Shown here: positions 23,118 to 36,755 of the stretch, one piece after another | Layout: every line of letters starts with the position of its first letter | Position numbering within the stretch: position 1 is the first letter of the stretch | Source of the DNA: Takifugu bimaculatus | Lineage: Eukaryota; Chordata; Actinopteri; Tetraodontiformes; Tetraodontidae | Assembly: GCA_004026145.2 (NCBI GenBank) | Contig: CP034992.1 | Span: forward strand, 4,038,931 to 4,102,930 | Direction: 5' to 3' | DNA length: 64,000 nt | Made by a program: the position numbers and the translations under genes | The notes under the pieces: generated by a model | Told to the model about the DNA's origin: nothing | Databases searched by the model: none | What the model saw: the letters and a program-made list of their open reading frames with translations, nothing else

Positions 23118-26000
23118 GTAGGAATCAGGCTGCAGGGTGTCTGACATCATTCCTGTGGTGATGCGCAGACGTGCGTTAATGCTCATAACAGTTGTGCAGG
23201 CAGGTTTTCCAGGATGTGCATGAGCGCTGTCGAGCACAGCGGTCGTACCTTCACAACCTCTCCCTTGCCTCCCTCCAAAGCTAAAGCTAAATTCCTCAGC
23301 ATGGATGTAAGTCCTCCGCAGTTCCACGCCACTGACCATCAGGACACAAATGCGCTTCCACTCCGTCTCATACTTGTGGACGGATTTTCTCCGTTATCTC
23401 CGTGCTGATTGAGGTTCTCCCTTGTCAGCGAACCTGAGTCACTGGCCTTTATTAATTGGCCGACCTTTATCCAATTACTTCCCCCTTTATCTGCTCCTTC
23501 AACCGGCGCTGCGCAGAAAGTAGAAGGCTAACATGCTAAAGCACAGCCTCCGTCCAAACCAGCACACAGGCCCAGGCTTCACGCCTCACAGAGCTAATGT
23601 TAGCGGATTAGCGCGCCCATCTGCACGACATGGGGAGCGCGCCGGCTAGCACACTCTGAGCTGAGAGAGGCCATAGGGGCAACGGATGGATAAACAGGAA
23701 AAGCCCACTGCGGGGGGGGGGAGCAGTGAAGGCATGATGTGAGTTCAACATGGAAGAAGAAGCATAAGCAACAGCAGGACATAAGAATAAGAGCAGCAAA
23801 TCTTACTGGAAGATCGGCACGGCCCCTGACGCGCGTTCAGAGGAGCGAAAACCAGGAAGAGGTGGACGTCTGATGGTGACGTGTGGCCGCAGAGACCTGT
23901 CCTGTCACCTCATCCGCCAAAAGAAACCACCGATCACACACTCCACCGGCGAATCCATCCTCACACACCCACTTTGTCACTTCCGTGCACAAAAGTGTAA
24001 ACATTCTGACAGCGGCACGCGCACACGATCGCGCGCGGCCATTCATCATCCGTTTCCGAGCTGCCATATCCATTAGTTCTGCTCTCGGTGCCCCAACGTG
24101 GACGGTTCCTCTGGGCTCGACCTCCCCCTCTCCCTTCCAGGACCTGGCCGTCTCTCCTCGTCCTCACGCCAGTTTACCACCCCTTCATCCTGTCATTTCC
24201 TCTTCCCTCCATACAGCGGGAGCAGGGCCGTGGCGAGAACAGGAGCGCCTCTTTATCTAGCAGCAACGTGGAAATGAGTCGTGGCGCCACCAGGGACGTG
24301 CACACATATGCTCACACCCTTAATTTAGATCTCAAACGACCCTTTCGGCCATACTGTAGCGCAACTCTGAATACAGATTGCAGTGTTTAACGCGGGAGGG
24401 AAATCTGTTCCCCCGATGAGACATTTGTTGGCGTATTCGGCAGAAGCGGAGCAGACGGGATTAAATGAGACTCATCATCACTTTGCTGTGATCAAAGGTG
24501 GGAGATTGAAGGGTTTCGGGCCAGGTCAGAAGTTTCAACGCCTCCCGTGTTCTCCGTTCTGACTAATCAGGGCCAGTTTTTTTTTATTCCGCATCACAAT
24601 CGTTCCGTCTTTTTCTTGATTTTCCATTTTCCAGCCGCCGAATACCGAATACATTTAATTTAGGAAGTAGAGTGCGTTTAAAAATACCCAGCAGGTCTGA
24701 ATTTCCTCTTTGTGTAGCTGTTGTGGCTGACAGTATCTGAGTCCTGTGTTACCGTGGCAACGGGGAGGCTTGACACGTTGATGCGGATTCCATCGCGCGG
24801 AGGGAATATAAATGGAAGTGAGCCGAGAGCGACCGAGGAGAAAACAAACGCGACGAGTGGCATTTCCACACCGAACGCGTGCGGATCGGCGGCGCAGCAA
24901 CGAAGTCCTCAAATTAAGGAGCAACGGGGCGGAAAATCACAGCGGCGCTGCTTCTTTATCATTAAAAACACAAAGAGGAAGCTCTCGCCTCCTTTAATCT
25001 CTGTCCGGCCGCTGTCCCTTCCTCTGGTTACCATGGTGAGCCAGGGGGCAGCAGCACCGGGCCACCGCCGCTCAGCTATGCTAAGGTGGCGGTCACCCCG
25101 TTGCTGCCCCGCCTCTCGGCTCTTTGGGTAAATATTCTTCCTGCTCTCCGGGTTCTCCGGAACACGTTCCCTCCATTCTTGCTTCTCTTTGTGCGGCAAC
25201 ATTTTGAGCCGTTAATGCCGTTAATTAGATGAGCGTGGAAATTGTTCCGCCGTCCTCGAGTTACTTGCTAATATTCCGGTGCTATAATGAAATTGAAAGA
25301 TCAATTTTTTAATCTCTTGGCAAGTCGACCCGTGAAGCCGCGTCCCGAAGGTGCGTCTGTGCAGTTTAACGCATCACATTTTCCCTCTCAAGCTCCGCTG
25401 TCGGGTTCTGTGGGAGCGTTTTGCTCTAAATTTGGAGGCAGCACAGAAATACCCAGGCACCGCTCGTCAGGACACGCTCGGTGGCTGAAGGGGTTGTTTG
25501 TGATGGGACGGGGGGGGTGAAGGCCCTGGAGCGGGACAGTCTGGCCCGCCGTGTTTACCCAGACGCTGAGCGCAACACACGTGCGCACCAGAGAGCGAGG
25601 CGTCCGGCGGGCTGCGGGCCCGGGCCTCGCCGCGGGTGCTCGGGTTGTTTGCCTTCGCTGCTTTAGCGTGCACGTGAGAGAGAGGCAGAGGGAGGCAGAG
25701 AGAGAGGCCCGTTTCACACAGACCTGATAAGCAGCCATCTGCCCCGGCCCGGCGAGTCTCACACCACTGACCCATCTGCTCCAGTTTCTGCTGATGCCGA
25801 ATTTGGGTCGGCGCGGATATAATCCCGACTGATTCCGATCTGGGCAGGAACACGTGGCGGACTTCGTCCACAGATGTGAAGGAGAGCGCACGTGCTGGTT
25901 CCAGATGAACGGGACTGTTCTCAAATGTGAATGTTTAGGCTGAGCGGAACGGACGCGGGGTCGGGGGAGAGCACGGCGCTGAGAGGAAGGGTGAAGGTCG

Positions 26001-26036
26001 CCCGTCTCACCCGTCTCGCCCGTCTCACCCGTCTCA
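26001..26036. repeat. 9-bp tandem, unit CCCGTCTCA, 4 copies
   Basis: Four copies with one A-to-G change. On the minus strand it reads as repeated Gly-Glu-Thr, which explains the long antisense frame there. Confidence 0.92.
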
Positions 26037-26637
26037 CCAGCTTCTCCCACAACTTGTTGGCGCTTGTTCAGCAGCCGGTTATGGTTTCCCCCCTGTTTGG
26101 GAGATAAGCGTGGAATTATCTCGGTCTCCTCTCCATCCCTCTGACGTGTTAGTGGAAGCTGTGGTGAACTGAGCAAGTGTGAGCGTGTGTTGCGCAATCC
26201 CCACCGGCTCGAGAATCATCGATGAAGGAGTGAAGAATGAAAGTGCCGTCCAGTATCAGCTGGTGGGGCCCATCCACGCGGCGCCGCAGTCACACGAGAG
26301 CATAATCAAGAGAGGGGTTTGCACAAAAACCCGCGCTGCGCTCACGGCACGTGCACAGCAATGTGCACGTGCGAGAAGCGATTCAGAGTTCCCAGCGGTT
26401 TAATTATTCAGGCTGTATTAAATCTTTATCTCCGTAGCCCTCGCAGCCAGCCCACCTAATGGTGAACGCAAATGAATATTACATTTTCACCATGAAGCCG
26501 CGCACACGCGCACGTGCACGTGTTAGTGAGAGGAAGGATAAATGCAGAGTCACTGAGGGGGGGAGGGAGATGCACGGACAGATGAATAACTGTGCCGAGT
26601 AAGCTGATGGTAAAAGAAGCTGAAAGTGCAGGATGAG

Positions 26638-26643
26638 AGTGTG

Positions 26644-26707
<64 letters not shown>
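26638..26707. repeat. (GT)n microsatellite, about 70 bp
   Basis: GT array with one TT interruption near 26659, in intron 6. Confidence 0.97.
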
Positions 26708-26709
<2 letters not shown>

Positions 26710-28311
26710 GATGGGGGGGTCTGACATGCAGTGAGACTCATCAACTGTCTCTCTCATGCTGGGCTCCCTTCATGCTGTTTCAGGAAAGTTATTTTTAGCC
26801 TCCTCGTGCGACGTCACTTCACCGCACACGCTGGTCCGGCGGCGGCGGCGTCCGCCAGAGGAGTCGGCGCCACGGCGGTGGCTGCCAACTCCACCAGCGC
26901 TCTTGTGGAGCTTCGCTGGTAAATGCGGCGCCCTCTGACATCAGCGAAAGGTTTTGGGCGCCGCTGACATACCTGGGTTAGCGCGTGAACGCGGCGCCGG
27001 GAGTCCCGCCTCGACCTTCTTCTGCCGTCTAGAATTCCACAAGTTCGGGGAACAAACGGGCTCAGTTGTTGAACCTAATCAGACGCCACCGCCGCAGCTT
27101 CCTGCTCCGTCTAAGATCTGCAGCGCAGGTTTGTCTGGAAGGTTGCTGATTCCAGGATGTTGCCTGGCTCCCTATAGAAGGTGACACAGATACTGTATAT
27201 ACATCTATAGGAAGGAGCTCGTCGTGGTGGTTCCACCGCGCTCCCCGTGATCTGCACTGAATTATATTCACGTCACACAACATCCCTGCATGCACTTTAA
27301 TTCACTCCTTTCTTCAGTCGCTCATCCCCCCCCCCTCGCTCTTTCAGCGTGCGCTTTATCGCCATCTCTCTCTCTGTTAGGACGTGGGCGGACAGTCTTT
27401 CAGTCCCTTTCAAGGTTCAAAGCTCCTTTCCTTCGCTCACTCTCTCCTCTCACTGCTTTACGTGCCGTCTCCCTATTAAAATGTTCTCCCTCTGCCGAAA
27501 GTGCGTGAAAAGCGGTGTGCTAATGAGGCTCCCCCAACGTGGAGCAACATACGTGCACGGCACACCCTACAGCTCTGTTATTAGCAGATGCAGGTGTCTG
27601 TCCTGTTAGGGGACACGCGGACACATGGCCTTTCGCCTCGTGTTCTCCATGTAAGCAACACAAGCCTCAAAGAACAAAGGACGCGTCGTTAGCTAGCTAG
27701 CATGCAGAGAGGGAAAAAGGTGCCCATTGATAATGTATGTTGGTTTTATTAAAGCTTCGGCTTCAGGAAACTTCATTAAATCTGGGTAATTATTGAGGGC
27801 TGATGCCTTTTTAAAAATAGCCTCTCAGTTAAAAATAAAACAGGATCACGGAAGCTAATTAGCAAAGATGTTGACGGAAAGTCAAATAGAATTAAAAAGT
27901 GGAAATGTTAAAGCTTCTATAATCTCTTCTTAATGCTTTAGTCAGGACGTCCTCCCCGTTTTTAATTAGACAACCTAAATATCGCTGCTCCCTTTATCTC
28001 CAATCCCCTGTTTAGTGGAATTCTGTCATTTTATTTTCTTCACCCCCCCCCCTGAAGGTCTCTGTGTGAGGACTCAAATATGCGTCTCTCATGGCCCCCG
28101 CCAGGGTCCCTAACAAGCAGAACATGTGACACACCGTGTCATGTATGTCAGTGGAGATAAAAGGTTGACCCAGTGCCGTATATTCTGATGTAACATTAAT
28201 GTATGGGGCAGTGAAACACGCCAGGATGGGACTTTTGCCGGGGGGGGGGGGATTTGACGGGCAGAGAGGGACCTTTGAACAGTTTTCATGCACCCCTTTG
28301 TCAAACCCAGA

Positions 28312-28343
<32 letters not shown>

Positions 28344-29512
28344 CCCCCCTCATTTGTGCCAGCGTGCCACCCCCACACTCCCGTGACCGTACGTGCCACC
28401 TCACCCCCCCCCGGGTTCGCTGTATCGCTTTACTTCATTATTTAGTGTGTTATTTTTTTCCTCCACACTGATCTATAGCCCCCCACATCACAGAGGGGGA
28501 TAATTAATTATGGATGGACTCAAGACGGTGGGGGAATAAAGGGAGTTTTGGGTTGGGGGGGGGTGTGAGGATCTTAAAAAAAAAAGAGCAGATACCCACC
28601 TCATTACATATGCGCAGTGTTTTTGGAGCTTTATTAATTTATATCTTGTCAGGCTTCCAAAGCCGTTAGAAGTCCTGTGTGCGCCCCCCCCCCCCCCCCA
28701 CATTTTTTTCTATTTATATAGCATCCAGCTTCAACGTTCGACCCCCCTGGTTGTCCCTGCCCCCACCCATCCTACAGTACACTGGCTCCTGATGTTATCT
28801 CACCTTGTGCACATCTGCATCGCCCACAGACCTCCTCATTATCTGCTGTTGGCGGATGTTAAAAGGTGCTTTGTTCACTTGCTCCTGGTGATAATCCCCC
28901 CCCCCCCAGTAACGGGGGCGTCTCAGATCGGGATGTCGCCGCCTTCATACCTCACATACGGACGCTTTGGAGCTCTTGTCTTACGGAGGTCTGAGCTAAA
29001 CGTGGATAGAATCAGCCTAAAGCTGCTTCCTGAAACGTTCAGTTAGAATCTACATATGTATATTTGCCCCCACCGCTAACAAGTGAGAATTATGTACACG
29101 CCCAAGGCGGCCGGGCGAGCAGCGGCAGTTAAGTGAAGGCAAACACGTTAGAAAAGCCTTCTGGTGCCACACAGACGCGTCACGTTTCAACATTTACGCT
29201 CTTCAAAGCTCTTTTTTTTTACGGTGGATGTACCTCTCCTCGGCTCCGCGCTCACAAACAAAGACTTCTAAATTTGGCGGCAACGGTTTTAGTTTAAACA
29301 CGCACACGAGGACGTCAGCCGCGCCGAGGCCGCCTTGAAAATAGAGCAGATGTTTTTTTCTCTGTGTGCGTGTGTGTGTGTGTGCGTGTGTGTGTGTGTG
29401 GAGCGTCTGCGGCGTGCATTCCTCCACGCGTCGTCTCATTTCACACACACGGAATCTTTCTAGAAATACGGGCGGGAGAACAACAACAGGTTGTTGGGCT
29501 CTGCATCAGGAG

Positions 29513-29551
29513 CACGTCCCGTCCATGTCCCGTCCACGTCCCGTCCACGTC
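29513..29551. repeat. 11-bp tandem, unit CACGTCCCGTC, about 3.5 copies
   Basis: Short tandem with one C-to-T variant, in intron 6. Confidence 0.88.
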
Positions 29552-31883
29552 GAGCCTCTTCGCATCAACGGGATGGCGGCTCACATCTGCTCACCAGCCC
29601 CCGTCTTCCTCCCATGTGGGGGGGATTCTATTGTTCTGGTTCCGTATATCCTCCATTTTGACGCTCCAACGCTGGCGTTGGACTCTTGGACATTTTCCCC
29701 GACTGTTTCCGGTGAAACTTTGCGTCGTTTGTCGTAAAACCGCCACCAGTGATGTCACGAGTCGCCCCGTTCTCCACGGGAGCAGGCTGTGTTGGACCCG
29801 TTACGCTAACGGAGCATCGGTGTCTCGTGGTAACGATGCGGAGGGATGAATAAAGGAAAAGGAAGTTGGAAAGATGGCAGCAGGAGAAAATGACAAAGAG
29901 ACAGCTGAGCTGACACAAAGTCGATATTGGGATGAATAAAACATCGGCGAGCTGCAGCCTGTGCTAGAGGCTAGGCTGGTGCCCTGCTAGTTAGCTTCAG
30001 TGCAAGTAGCCTCTGTTCTTTTTTCACAGCTTAAAGGAAACTTTATTTCAAAAGGCAGGAACAGGAATCACTCCCTGCTGTCTTCTCCTGTCTCTGGCTA
30101 CATCTCCAACCCCCCCTTCATCAATTTTGGAGCATTGTGTGAGGCTCCAGGCAGTTAATTAACTGTGATGTTGTCGGGGCTGCTGGGCGACGTGGTCTGG
30201 ATGAAGCCTGGCCTGTAGGCTGGATGGCGGGGGGAGATAAAGACAGAGGAAGGGACACGAGGATCCGGGCCGATCTCATATGTTTCCCTCTTTCTCATCT
30301 TTTTCTTCTGAACCTTCTTGTTCCCTCACATCAGCCGCTGTCTGACTTCCTTGTTCCGCTTTGCTCTGTTCCCAATTAAACCCCCCCCCCACTCTTCTTC
30401 ACTCCTCTCTACTCCCTTTTACTCCCATTTCCAGCACACCTTCATTTCCTCCGCCCTCTGCCATTCCCTACCCCCTCCCCATCCTTCCTATAGAATTCCC
30501 AGCTCTCATTATGTCTCCTGCATGTGTTTGTGTGTGATCAGACACAAGGCCGGGGCCACGCAGCCTAATGAACAAACTCCAGCATTGTGCTCGGGCCCCC
30601 GGGGACACGCTGGAGCTCCTAATGCGCCACAGCTCAGAGCAGAGGAGGGAAAAGAAAAATTCACTGACACGCAGCCAGATAACTGCTCAGAGGAAAAGCT
30701 GCAGCAGCCAGAGGAGTCCAGGCGGCCGCTCTGGCTCGCCGTGCCGTGAATATTTTACAAGGATCCGCTCGATGTTCTGGCGTCCAAAGCTTTTCTGACC
30801 CGTCAATATGTTGCGCTGTCTTGCAGCTCAAACTGGCAGAACCGGCGCAGACCTCTGACCCCCTTGTTACGCACGGCTTATCTTATTTTGGCGAAAATGA
30901 TTTTATTTTATTTTGTAGCTTTAAACACAGTGTTGTCGGCTCCCGACTGCTTTTATTTATTTATTTTTCTCCTTATTTCGGAGTCCAGAGAGAAAAATGC
31001 CTGAAGTTTTCCTTCTGGATCCCCTGTCTGCCACATATCTTGTGTGATTCATTTAACGGTGTCTCTGGGTCGTAAAATGCGATTTTTCAGCAGAAATCTG
31101 ATTTGTTGTCCTTTTGGCAGGAAAAAGTACATGGCGGGCTCGGTTCGTTCCAACCAAACTTAATTTATGTTGTACCAAATCTGTCACTGTCCTCCCCCTC
31201 TTTTGCTCCCTCTCTCTTTCCTACACTGTTGACGGGGTTTGCGTCGCTGTCCAGCGAGGCCGTAATGACTTGATTCCTTCCAGCACGCGCGCATGCATAT
31301 CGAGGAAGCATTACGCAGTGTTGCGTTCAAGAGCGAACGCTGACGCACGTTCATTCAGCGCCGGATTAAGGGAAAATATTTGTCCATATCTGTGCATCTG
31401 TGCATGGACGTCCTCCAGGGGTGCGAGCCAGTGGACGGACCTGACAGGACGAGGATACTCAGTACACACACACACACACGTGCGCGTCCGCTCGGCCATG
31501 CAGGCAAATCAAGTCCTTCAGCTCATTATTTCATTCCACATATGAACATGTCTTGCAAAGATGTAAATAGTTTTTAAATGGATATAATCTGTCCCGGCCC
31601 GTTAGAGTTCTGCCGTGCTCGAGGGTGGTTGTGAGGCGTTTGGATCTGGCCGGGGGCCTGCGGAATGTTTCACATGCCTGGAACACATGTGAGCAGTGAA
31701 TCACAGCACAGCTCTTTAGGCTGAAGGTGTGAGAGGATCTGGCGCCGCCTCAGAGCCCTCAGCCAGCTTTCTTTTCTTCTCCCCTCTTCATCAACAAACA
31801 AGGGTTTGGTTCCACCGCCCGTCTTCCCGCTCCCCTGCGTCTCCTCTGACTTTACTCAACCTCGCTGCCTCTTCTCTCCGCAG

Positions 31884-32084
31884 GACTGTCCACAGATTCT
31901 GCCCTCCACCCAGATCTACATCCCCGTCGGGGTGACCAAGCCCATCACGCTGGCTGCCAAGAACCTCCCCCAGCCCCAGTCTGGACAGAGGAACTATGAG
32001 TGCGTCTTTCACATCCAGGGCGAGACCCACAACGTGCCCGCCCTCCGCTTCAACAGCACCTCCATCCAGTGTCAGAAAACAGCG
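31884..32084 (+). CDS. plxna1: plxna1 exon 7: IPT2 domain, main part
   Basis: The 201-nt exon encodes fragment residues 244-310, DCPQILPSTQIYIPVGVTKP through STSIQCQKTA. It is the body of the second IPT domain. The core AAKNLPQPQSGQRNYEC is a very conserved plexin A strand, and the exon starts with the DCPQILPSTQIY sequence shared with PLXNA1. Sequon NST is present. The acceptor is CTCCGCAG and the donor is GCG|GTAAGA, with both phases 0. The last residues read QCQKTA, where mammals have QCQNSS, so one glycosylation sequon found in mammals is lost here. Confidence 0.97.
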
Positions 32085-32635
32085 GTAAGAGTCCCGCCCC
32101 CCCCCAGGTTGAGTCATACTGACAGATCAGTTGTGGGTGACCAGACCAGCACGAATGATACATTGAATTTCCACGTAGACTAAAAGCCTAAAAGGTCGTT
32201 TGGTTTGATTTGCCCCGTCCCAATCAATGCAGCTGGGTAACTGAATCATGATCCGAGCGGGGACATTGACGTGATCGGGGTTAAAGTAATGGCCTCCAAC
32301 AGCTAATGACCTCCGTGGACACTAACATGCTCGTTGTTCTGATGGATCACCGTGCACCACTTGAACTCTGGCTTAGCCCCAAACTAGATAAATGCTCCAG
32401 TACTGAGCTTAACTCACTGGACAGATGTTAGGACTTCAGCTATGTAATGGCTGTATGAGTAATGTGTATGTTAAACAGGGATATCTTAAAGCACTTGTGG
32501 ACGAGGGCTTAGGACCAGCGCCTTTTTATAGAAGTTTCTTTAATAAGAATCTGTATTTTGTGCTTGGAGGATTTTCAGGTGGGCCTATGAGTTTGTATAC
32601 TTAGGTCCATGGCTCTTCTGCGTGTTAAAATAAGG

Positions 32636-32667
<32 letters not shown>

Positions 32668-35600
32668 CAGATAAGAGGTAGCTAACGTTGCGCTTCAGTG
32701 AGGCTGAAAATGTGAAAAGGAAGTGTCTCTGAACCTAGTTGAGAGCGGATTGATCATGTTTACACCTCGACTCCATACCCCTCTCCCTTTCTCTCACTTT
32801 TCCATCATTTTTTCCTGCCTGTCATTTTCCTCCCGCCTCTCTCCGCTTCCCTCCCTGCACCTTCCTCCTCACGTCTCCTCACCTGTCCTGTGCTTTGTCT
32901 CTGGCTATTTCTGTTTCCGCGTATCAAAAAGGATGAGCTGAGATGAGAACTGGCGGTGTTAATTTTACTTGAGATGAAGGACAGATTAAATTAAAGTAGA
33001 AACACATTGAAGTCGTCACACCGAGCTAATAAGAATTTACACCTTAAAGAGCATAGCAACCACGCTTCATCCACGTGCTGCCGCTTCAAAAGTCTCCAGC
33101 GCAGAGATAAGCTATATGTATAATTAGCACACAAAGGGCAAATAGCAGCTTTCGTGTCTGTTTAGCAGCATGTTCCGCTGTGAGTCCGTGGGTAGCCGTT
33201 CTGACAGCTAGTACAGCATCTGATTCCATCTGTATTGACGAGTCGACTTAAGGTGTTGGCGCACGCTAGGAAGTTGTTTGTGAAGGCAGGGCTAATTAGC
33301 TTGTGATAGGGTTGTCTCTCCACAGAGATGTCTGTTTATTGACTCTTTATTGTAGCTGCAAGGCCAGTGCTAATCAGCAGCACAGCCCCAGCCAAAAGCC
33401 GAATTTCACCATTTGATGTCCGCATAGCAGACATGTTGGAAGCAATTAGCCCTGAGCTGTCAACGCTTAGCCCTTGTTAGCAATTAGCTGTGCCAGCTCG
33501 ACTGCGCGGTCAGATATCGATGCAGCGGCACATCAGCTCAAGACAAGGTTGTGCAGATATTCAGCGGATTAAAAAAACAAAAAGTTGCCGGCTCCATGAA
33601 CATTTCTTTGGCAGAAATGACTCGGGCCTGGAACTATGAGTATAATTAGAGTACGTGTCAAGAATTATTAGGTTAGCCGTGTAGCCGCGGTGAAGTATTT
33701 AAAAAAGAAAACCAAGCCTGAAAAGCCTTTTTAAAGATGTTGGTATCTCTCCTCTCCATGCATGCGCCACCGTGTTTGCTCCTACTTTGACAGTGTTCAG
33801 CGCCAGCTTAATGAATCATGTATGACTCTGCAGTATAAATAAACTTCATTATGCTGCGTGCACAGCGCTGCTCAGGTTTGCAGGCACACAGCTTTGGGGA
33901 TAGGGTTAATCAGTGGCTGCGTGTGCACGTGCATCCTCCAGTTTGCCCGGGGCTGTGGATCCCAGGATAGCCGTATGTTAACGTGTGCAGTTTCATTACA
34001 CCACCGCCCAGGACGACTGCGGGAGGGTGGGATTGGCAATCAATGGAGCAAACACGGGGGTGTTAATCCACAATTTAGCCTCCTGTTCATGATGCACACA
34101 AGCGGTCAGTGGAGTGCACTCACGTCCAAGAGAGATGAGGGCGCTGTTGCCCAGTGAGAGAGAGACGGAAAAGGAAAAGCACCCTCAGGTGGAGCCGGAT
34201 AAATACAGAGCGAACAAAGATGGGAAAATGCCTACAGGAGGTAATGGCAGAGGAGAGCAGGGCACGTAGAACATAGCGATACGGAGCATATTAGCGGAGC
34301 AGACCATTACAGGTGTGGCGAGCGGTGAAAAGTGATCCAGAACACCACGGAAAGTTGGAGTGGGAGAGTGGAATTCTCCCCCGAGGGCCTGGCCGCTCCT
34401 ATATGCAGGATCATCACTATTTAGAAAAGGAAATGATCCATCGGCTGGTCAGGGTATCCGTGGAGATCGGGTTTATGCTCATTTCCCAAAGTTGCCTCCT
34501 TTTACATTGAGCATAAAAGCTCGATACTCTCACATCGTGTCCTCTAACAAGAGCCTGTCAATATCCCACTGTATATGTGACACGTGTGATATATGATAGT
34601 GGAACAGCAGCTCTATACTAACCCTGTTCAGTATCGACTGTCCATATCTGCATATGAGGGGAGAATATCGCTCCTCTGGTATTTGGGTCTAAGGTTACTG
34701 TACATAACATGAAGGGTGTGTGTGTGTGTGTGCATGTGTGTAAACTGGACAAAGCTGTAACTGTGACCCATTTGGGCTTGGTTGGTCCGTCGTCCGTCCT
34801 TTGTTCTTTCTTTGAAGTCAGATTGAAGCCAAACCTGGGAGAACGTTTTTGGAAGCCTGCCGTCCTGCTGACGAAATGGCAGAATTTCCAAGGTCCCGTC
34901 GTGGGGAAAGAAATGTTACTGGAGTCATAAATAGACACTTCCTCCTATCCCTCCGAGCCAAACTAGCCCACATTACCACTGACACACACACGGAGCCGTG
35001 CGCCAGGCCTTATGGTTGCTGTTTACTCCGGTCAGCTGCAACCAAAGCAACAAGCTGCTGTCCACATTGGTTCTTTCCAGTTTTTTTCCCCTGACCTGGC
35101 CTTGGTGCTTCCTCGGTGTGTGGTCCAATCAGAGGCTGAGGTGAGGGCGCTGAGGCCAATGAGACGCTGAGCTGTAGGGTGGGAAAGTGTGCTCGGAGGG
35201 CCAGACGGGTCATGGGAGTGCATAAACACATGTGGACACCACGCTCACACACAAACGAGCGTGCTCCGGGGGTCAGCGCGGCTGATGGAGCACAGCTGGG
35301 CGTCGGGTGAAGGTTCACGCCGGAGAAATCAACTCGGCTCCTCCGTCCCCTTTTGGTACATCAGCGCCTCCATTTTCCCGCTCTTTCTTTCACTTTATCC
35401 TCCTTTCTAGTTACTCCCATGAGGACAGGAATGAGAGGAGAGATAATATCGGCGCAGGCCTTCCACCATTACCTTCCATCAGATAAAGAGCCCGGCCACT
35501 CCATCACCGCCTTTCTCCTGCTCCTCTGCCAGAGAAGAGGAGGAAAAACTGAGACACAGGGCAGGAGGACAAAATCTAGTTTGGGATAGGGTGTGTCTGG

Positions 35601-36079
35601 TGTGTGTGTGTGCGTGCGTGTGTGTGTGTGTGTGTGTGGAGAAAGCAGCTGTTTGTTGGGTGGAAATGGGAAGTATCAGGGGTCCTGATGGCATCCAATT
35701 AAGGCAGATAAAATGATGATGAATTGCAGCCGGGAAGCAGAAACAGACTCCGTGCACGTGTGCACAGGAGGAAGCATGAAGCACAGACATGTAGAGGAGG
35801 GAGGTCGGAAGGGAAAAGAGGGATTTAAAGGCAAATGCATACACAAAGCAATGATAGAAACCGGAAAATCTGCAGAAAAACCGCTTTTCTTCACACACAC
35901 GGACACATAAAGTTGGGAGAGACGAGGCTAATGAGAGCCGAGGTGCCGGTCGGTGGAGGGTGGTCACGGCGTAGCACGGTTCAGGCCGGTCTGGCATGGC
36001 TCGGCTCGGCTTAATGAGATAAACTCTAGACCTGTCACTGCAGTCAGCCACAACACACTGACGCTGTTTTAATTGGCCC

Positions 36080-36081
36080 GC

Positions 36082-36125
<44 letters not shown>

Positions 36126-36135
36126 TGTGTGTGTG
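36080..36135. repeat. (GT)n microsatellite with GC interruptions
   Basis: GT array of about 55 bp with a GCGCGC interruption near 36109-36115, in intron 7. Confidence 0.96.
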
Positions 36136-36727
36136 GCTGCAGCAGTGTCCTATTACTCCAGTATACATTGTGGGTGTGCATCTTGTGGATTTTTCTGTGC
36201 TCGTTCTTATTAATTGATTAACTGATTAATGATTTCCTGACAACAGGAAAGTTAAGAGAAGCTGTCCTCATATCTGGGGCCTTCGTGTCTCTGTACTCCC
36301 CCATATTCAACCCCCCCACCCCCCAAAAAAAAGAATTAATTGCATTCCTCTATCAGCCAGACTTCCGCTGTAATACGGCTCTGTGCTCTTTACTTTAGGT
36401 TTTCCTCCTTTAACAACAGTCCCCCCCCCCCCCCATGGTAACAATATCACGTTCTAAATGTTTGATTTGTATGTGAACGTTCTAACTCGATTGGTGATGG
36501 CGAATGCAAACCAAGATGCTCTGAGGGGTTTTACTCCCACATACAGTCACCAGGAAGAAGGTGTGAGTCCACGGAGGGTGGAAGGAGGTCTGACTGTTTT
36601 AGAATGGGGACAGAAATCAGACTTTTGTCCTCAAAGCTTACACAGCCCTAATGTGTTGGCGGAAAAATAGCAACCACTGGCTAAGGCATTATTTTTCTCT
36701 TACGGCAGCATTTTTCCCTCTTCTTCA

Positions 36728-36755
36728 CCTCCCTCCCTCCCTCCCTCCCTCCCTC
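36728..36755. repeat. (CCCT)n tetranucleotide array
   Basis: About seven CCCT units in intron 7. Confidence 0.93.

Larger units (their letters stand above)
23118..31883 (+). other. Intron 6 (about 8.8 kb)
   Basis: Runs from GTAGGA to CTCCGCAG. It contains a CCCGTCTCA tandem at 26001-26036, a GT array at about 26638-26707, a CA array at 28313-28341, G and C runs near 28242-28252, 28553-28563 and 28683-28699, an imperfect GT array at 29363-29400, a CACGTCCCGTC tandem at 29513-29551, and CpG-dense blocks near 25560-25640 and 26810-27010. A long minus-strand frame (25388-26197) is GC-rich and has no recognisable motif. No nested gene is seen. Confidence 0.9.

Noticed and set aside
22668..23339. 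Minus-strand open frame of about 223 codons antisense to exon 6
   Set aside because: It is the antisense shadow of a real plexin exon plus flanking GC-rich intron.
25388..26197. Minus-strand open frame of about 269 codons in intron 6
   Set aside because: GC-rich region where stops are rare. Part of it is the translated CCCGTCTCA tandem (GET repeats). No known motif.
35479..36168. Minus-strand open frame of about 229 codons with Thr-His repeats
   Set aside because: It translates two GT arrays on the opposite strand and has no conserved segment.
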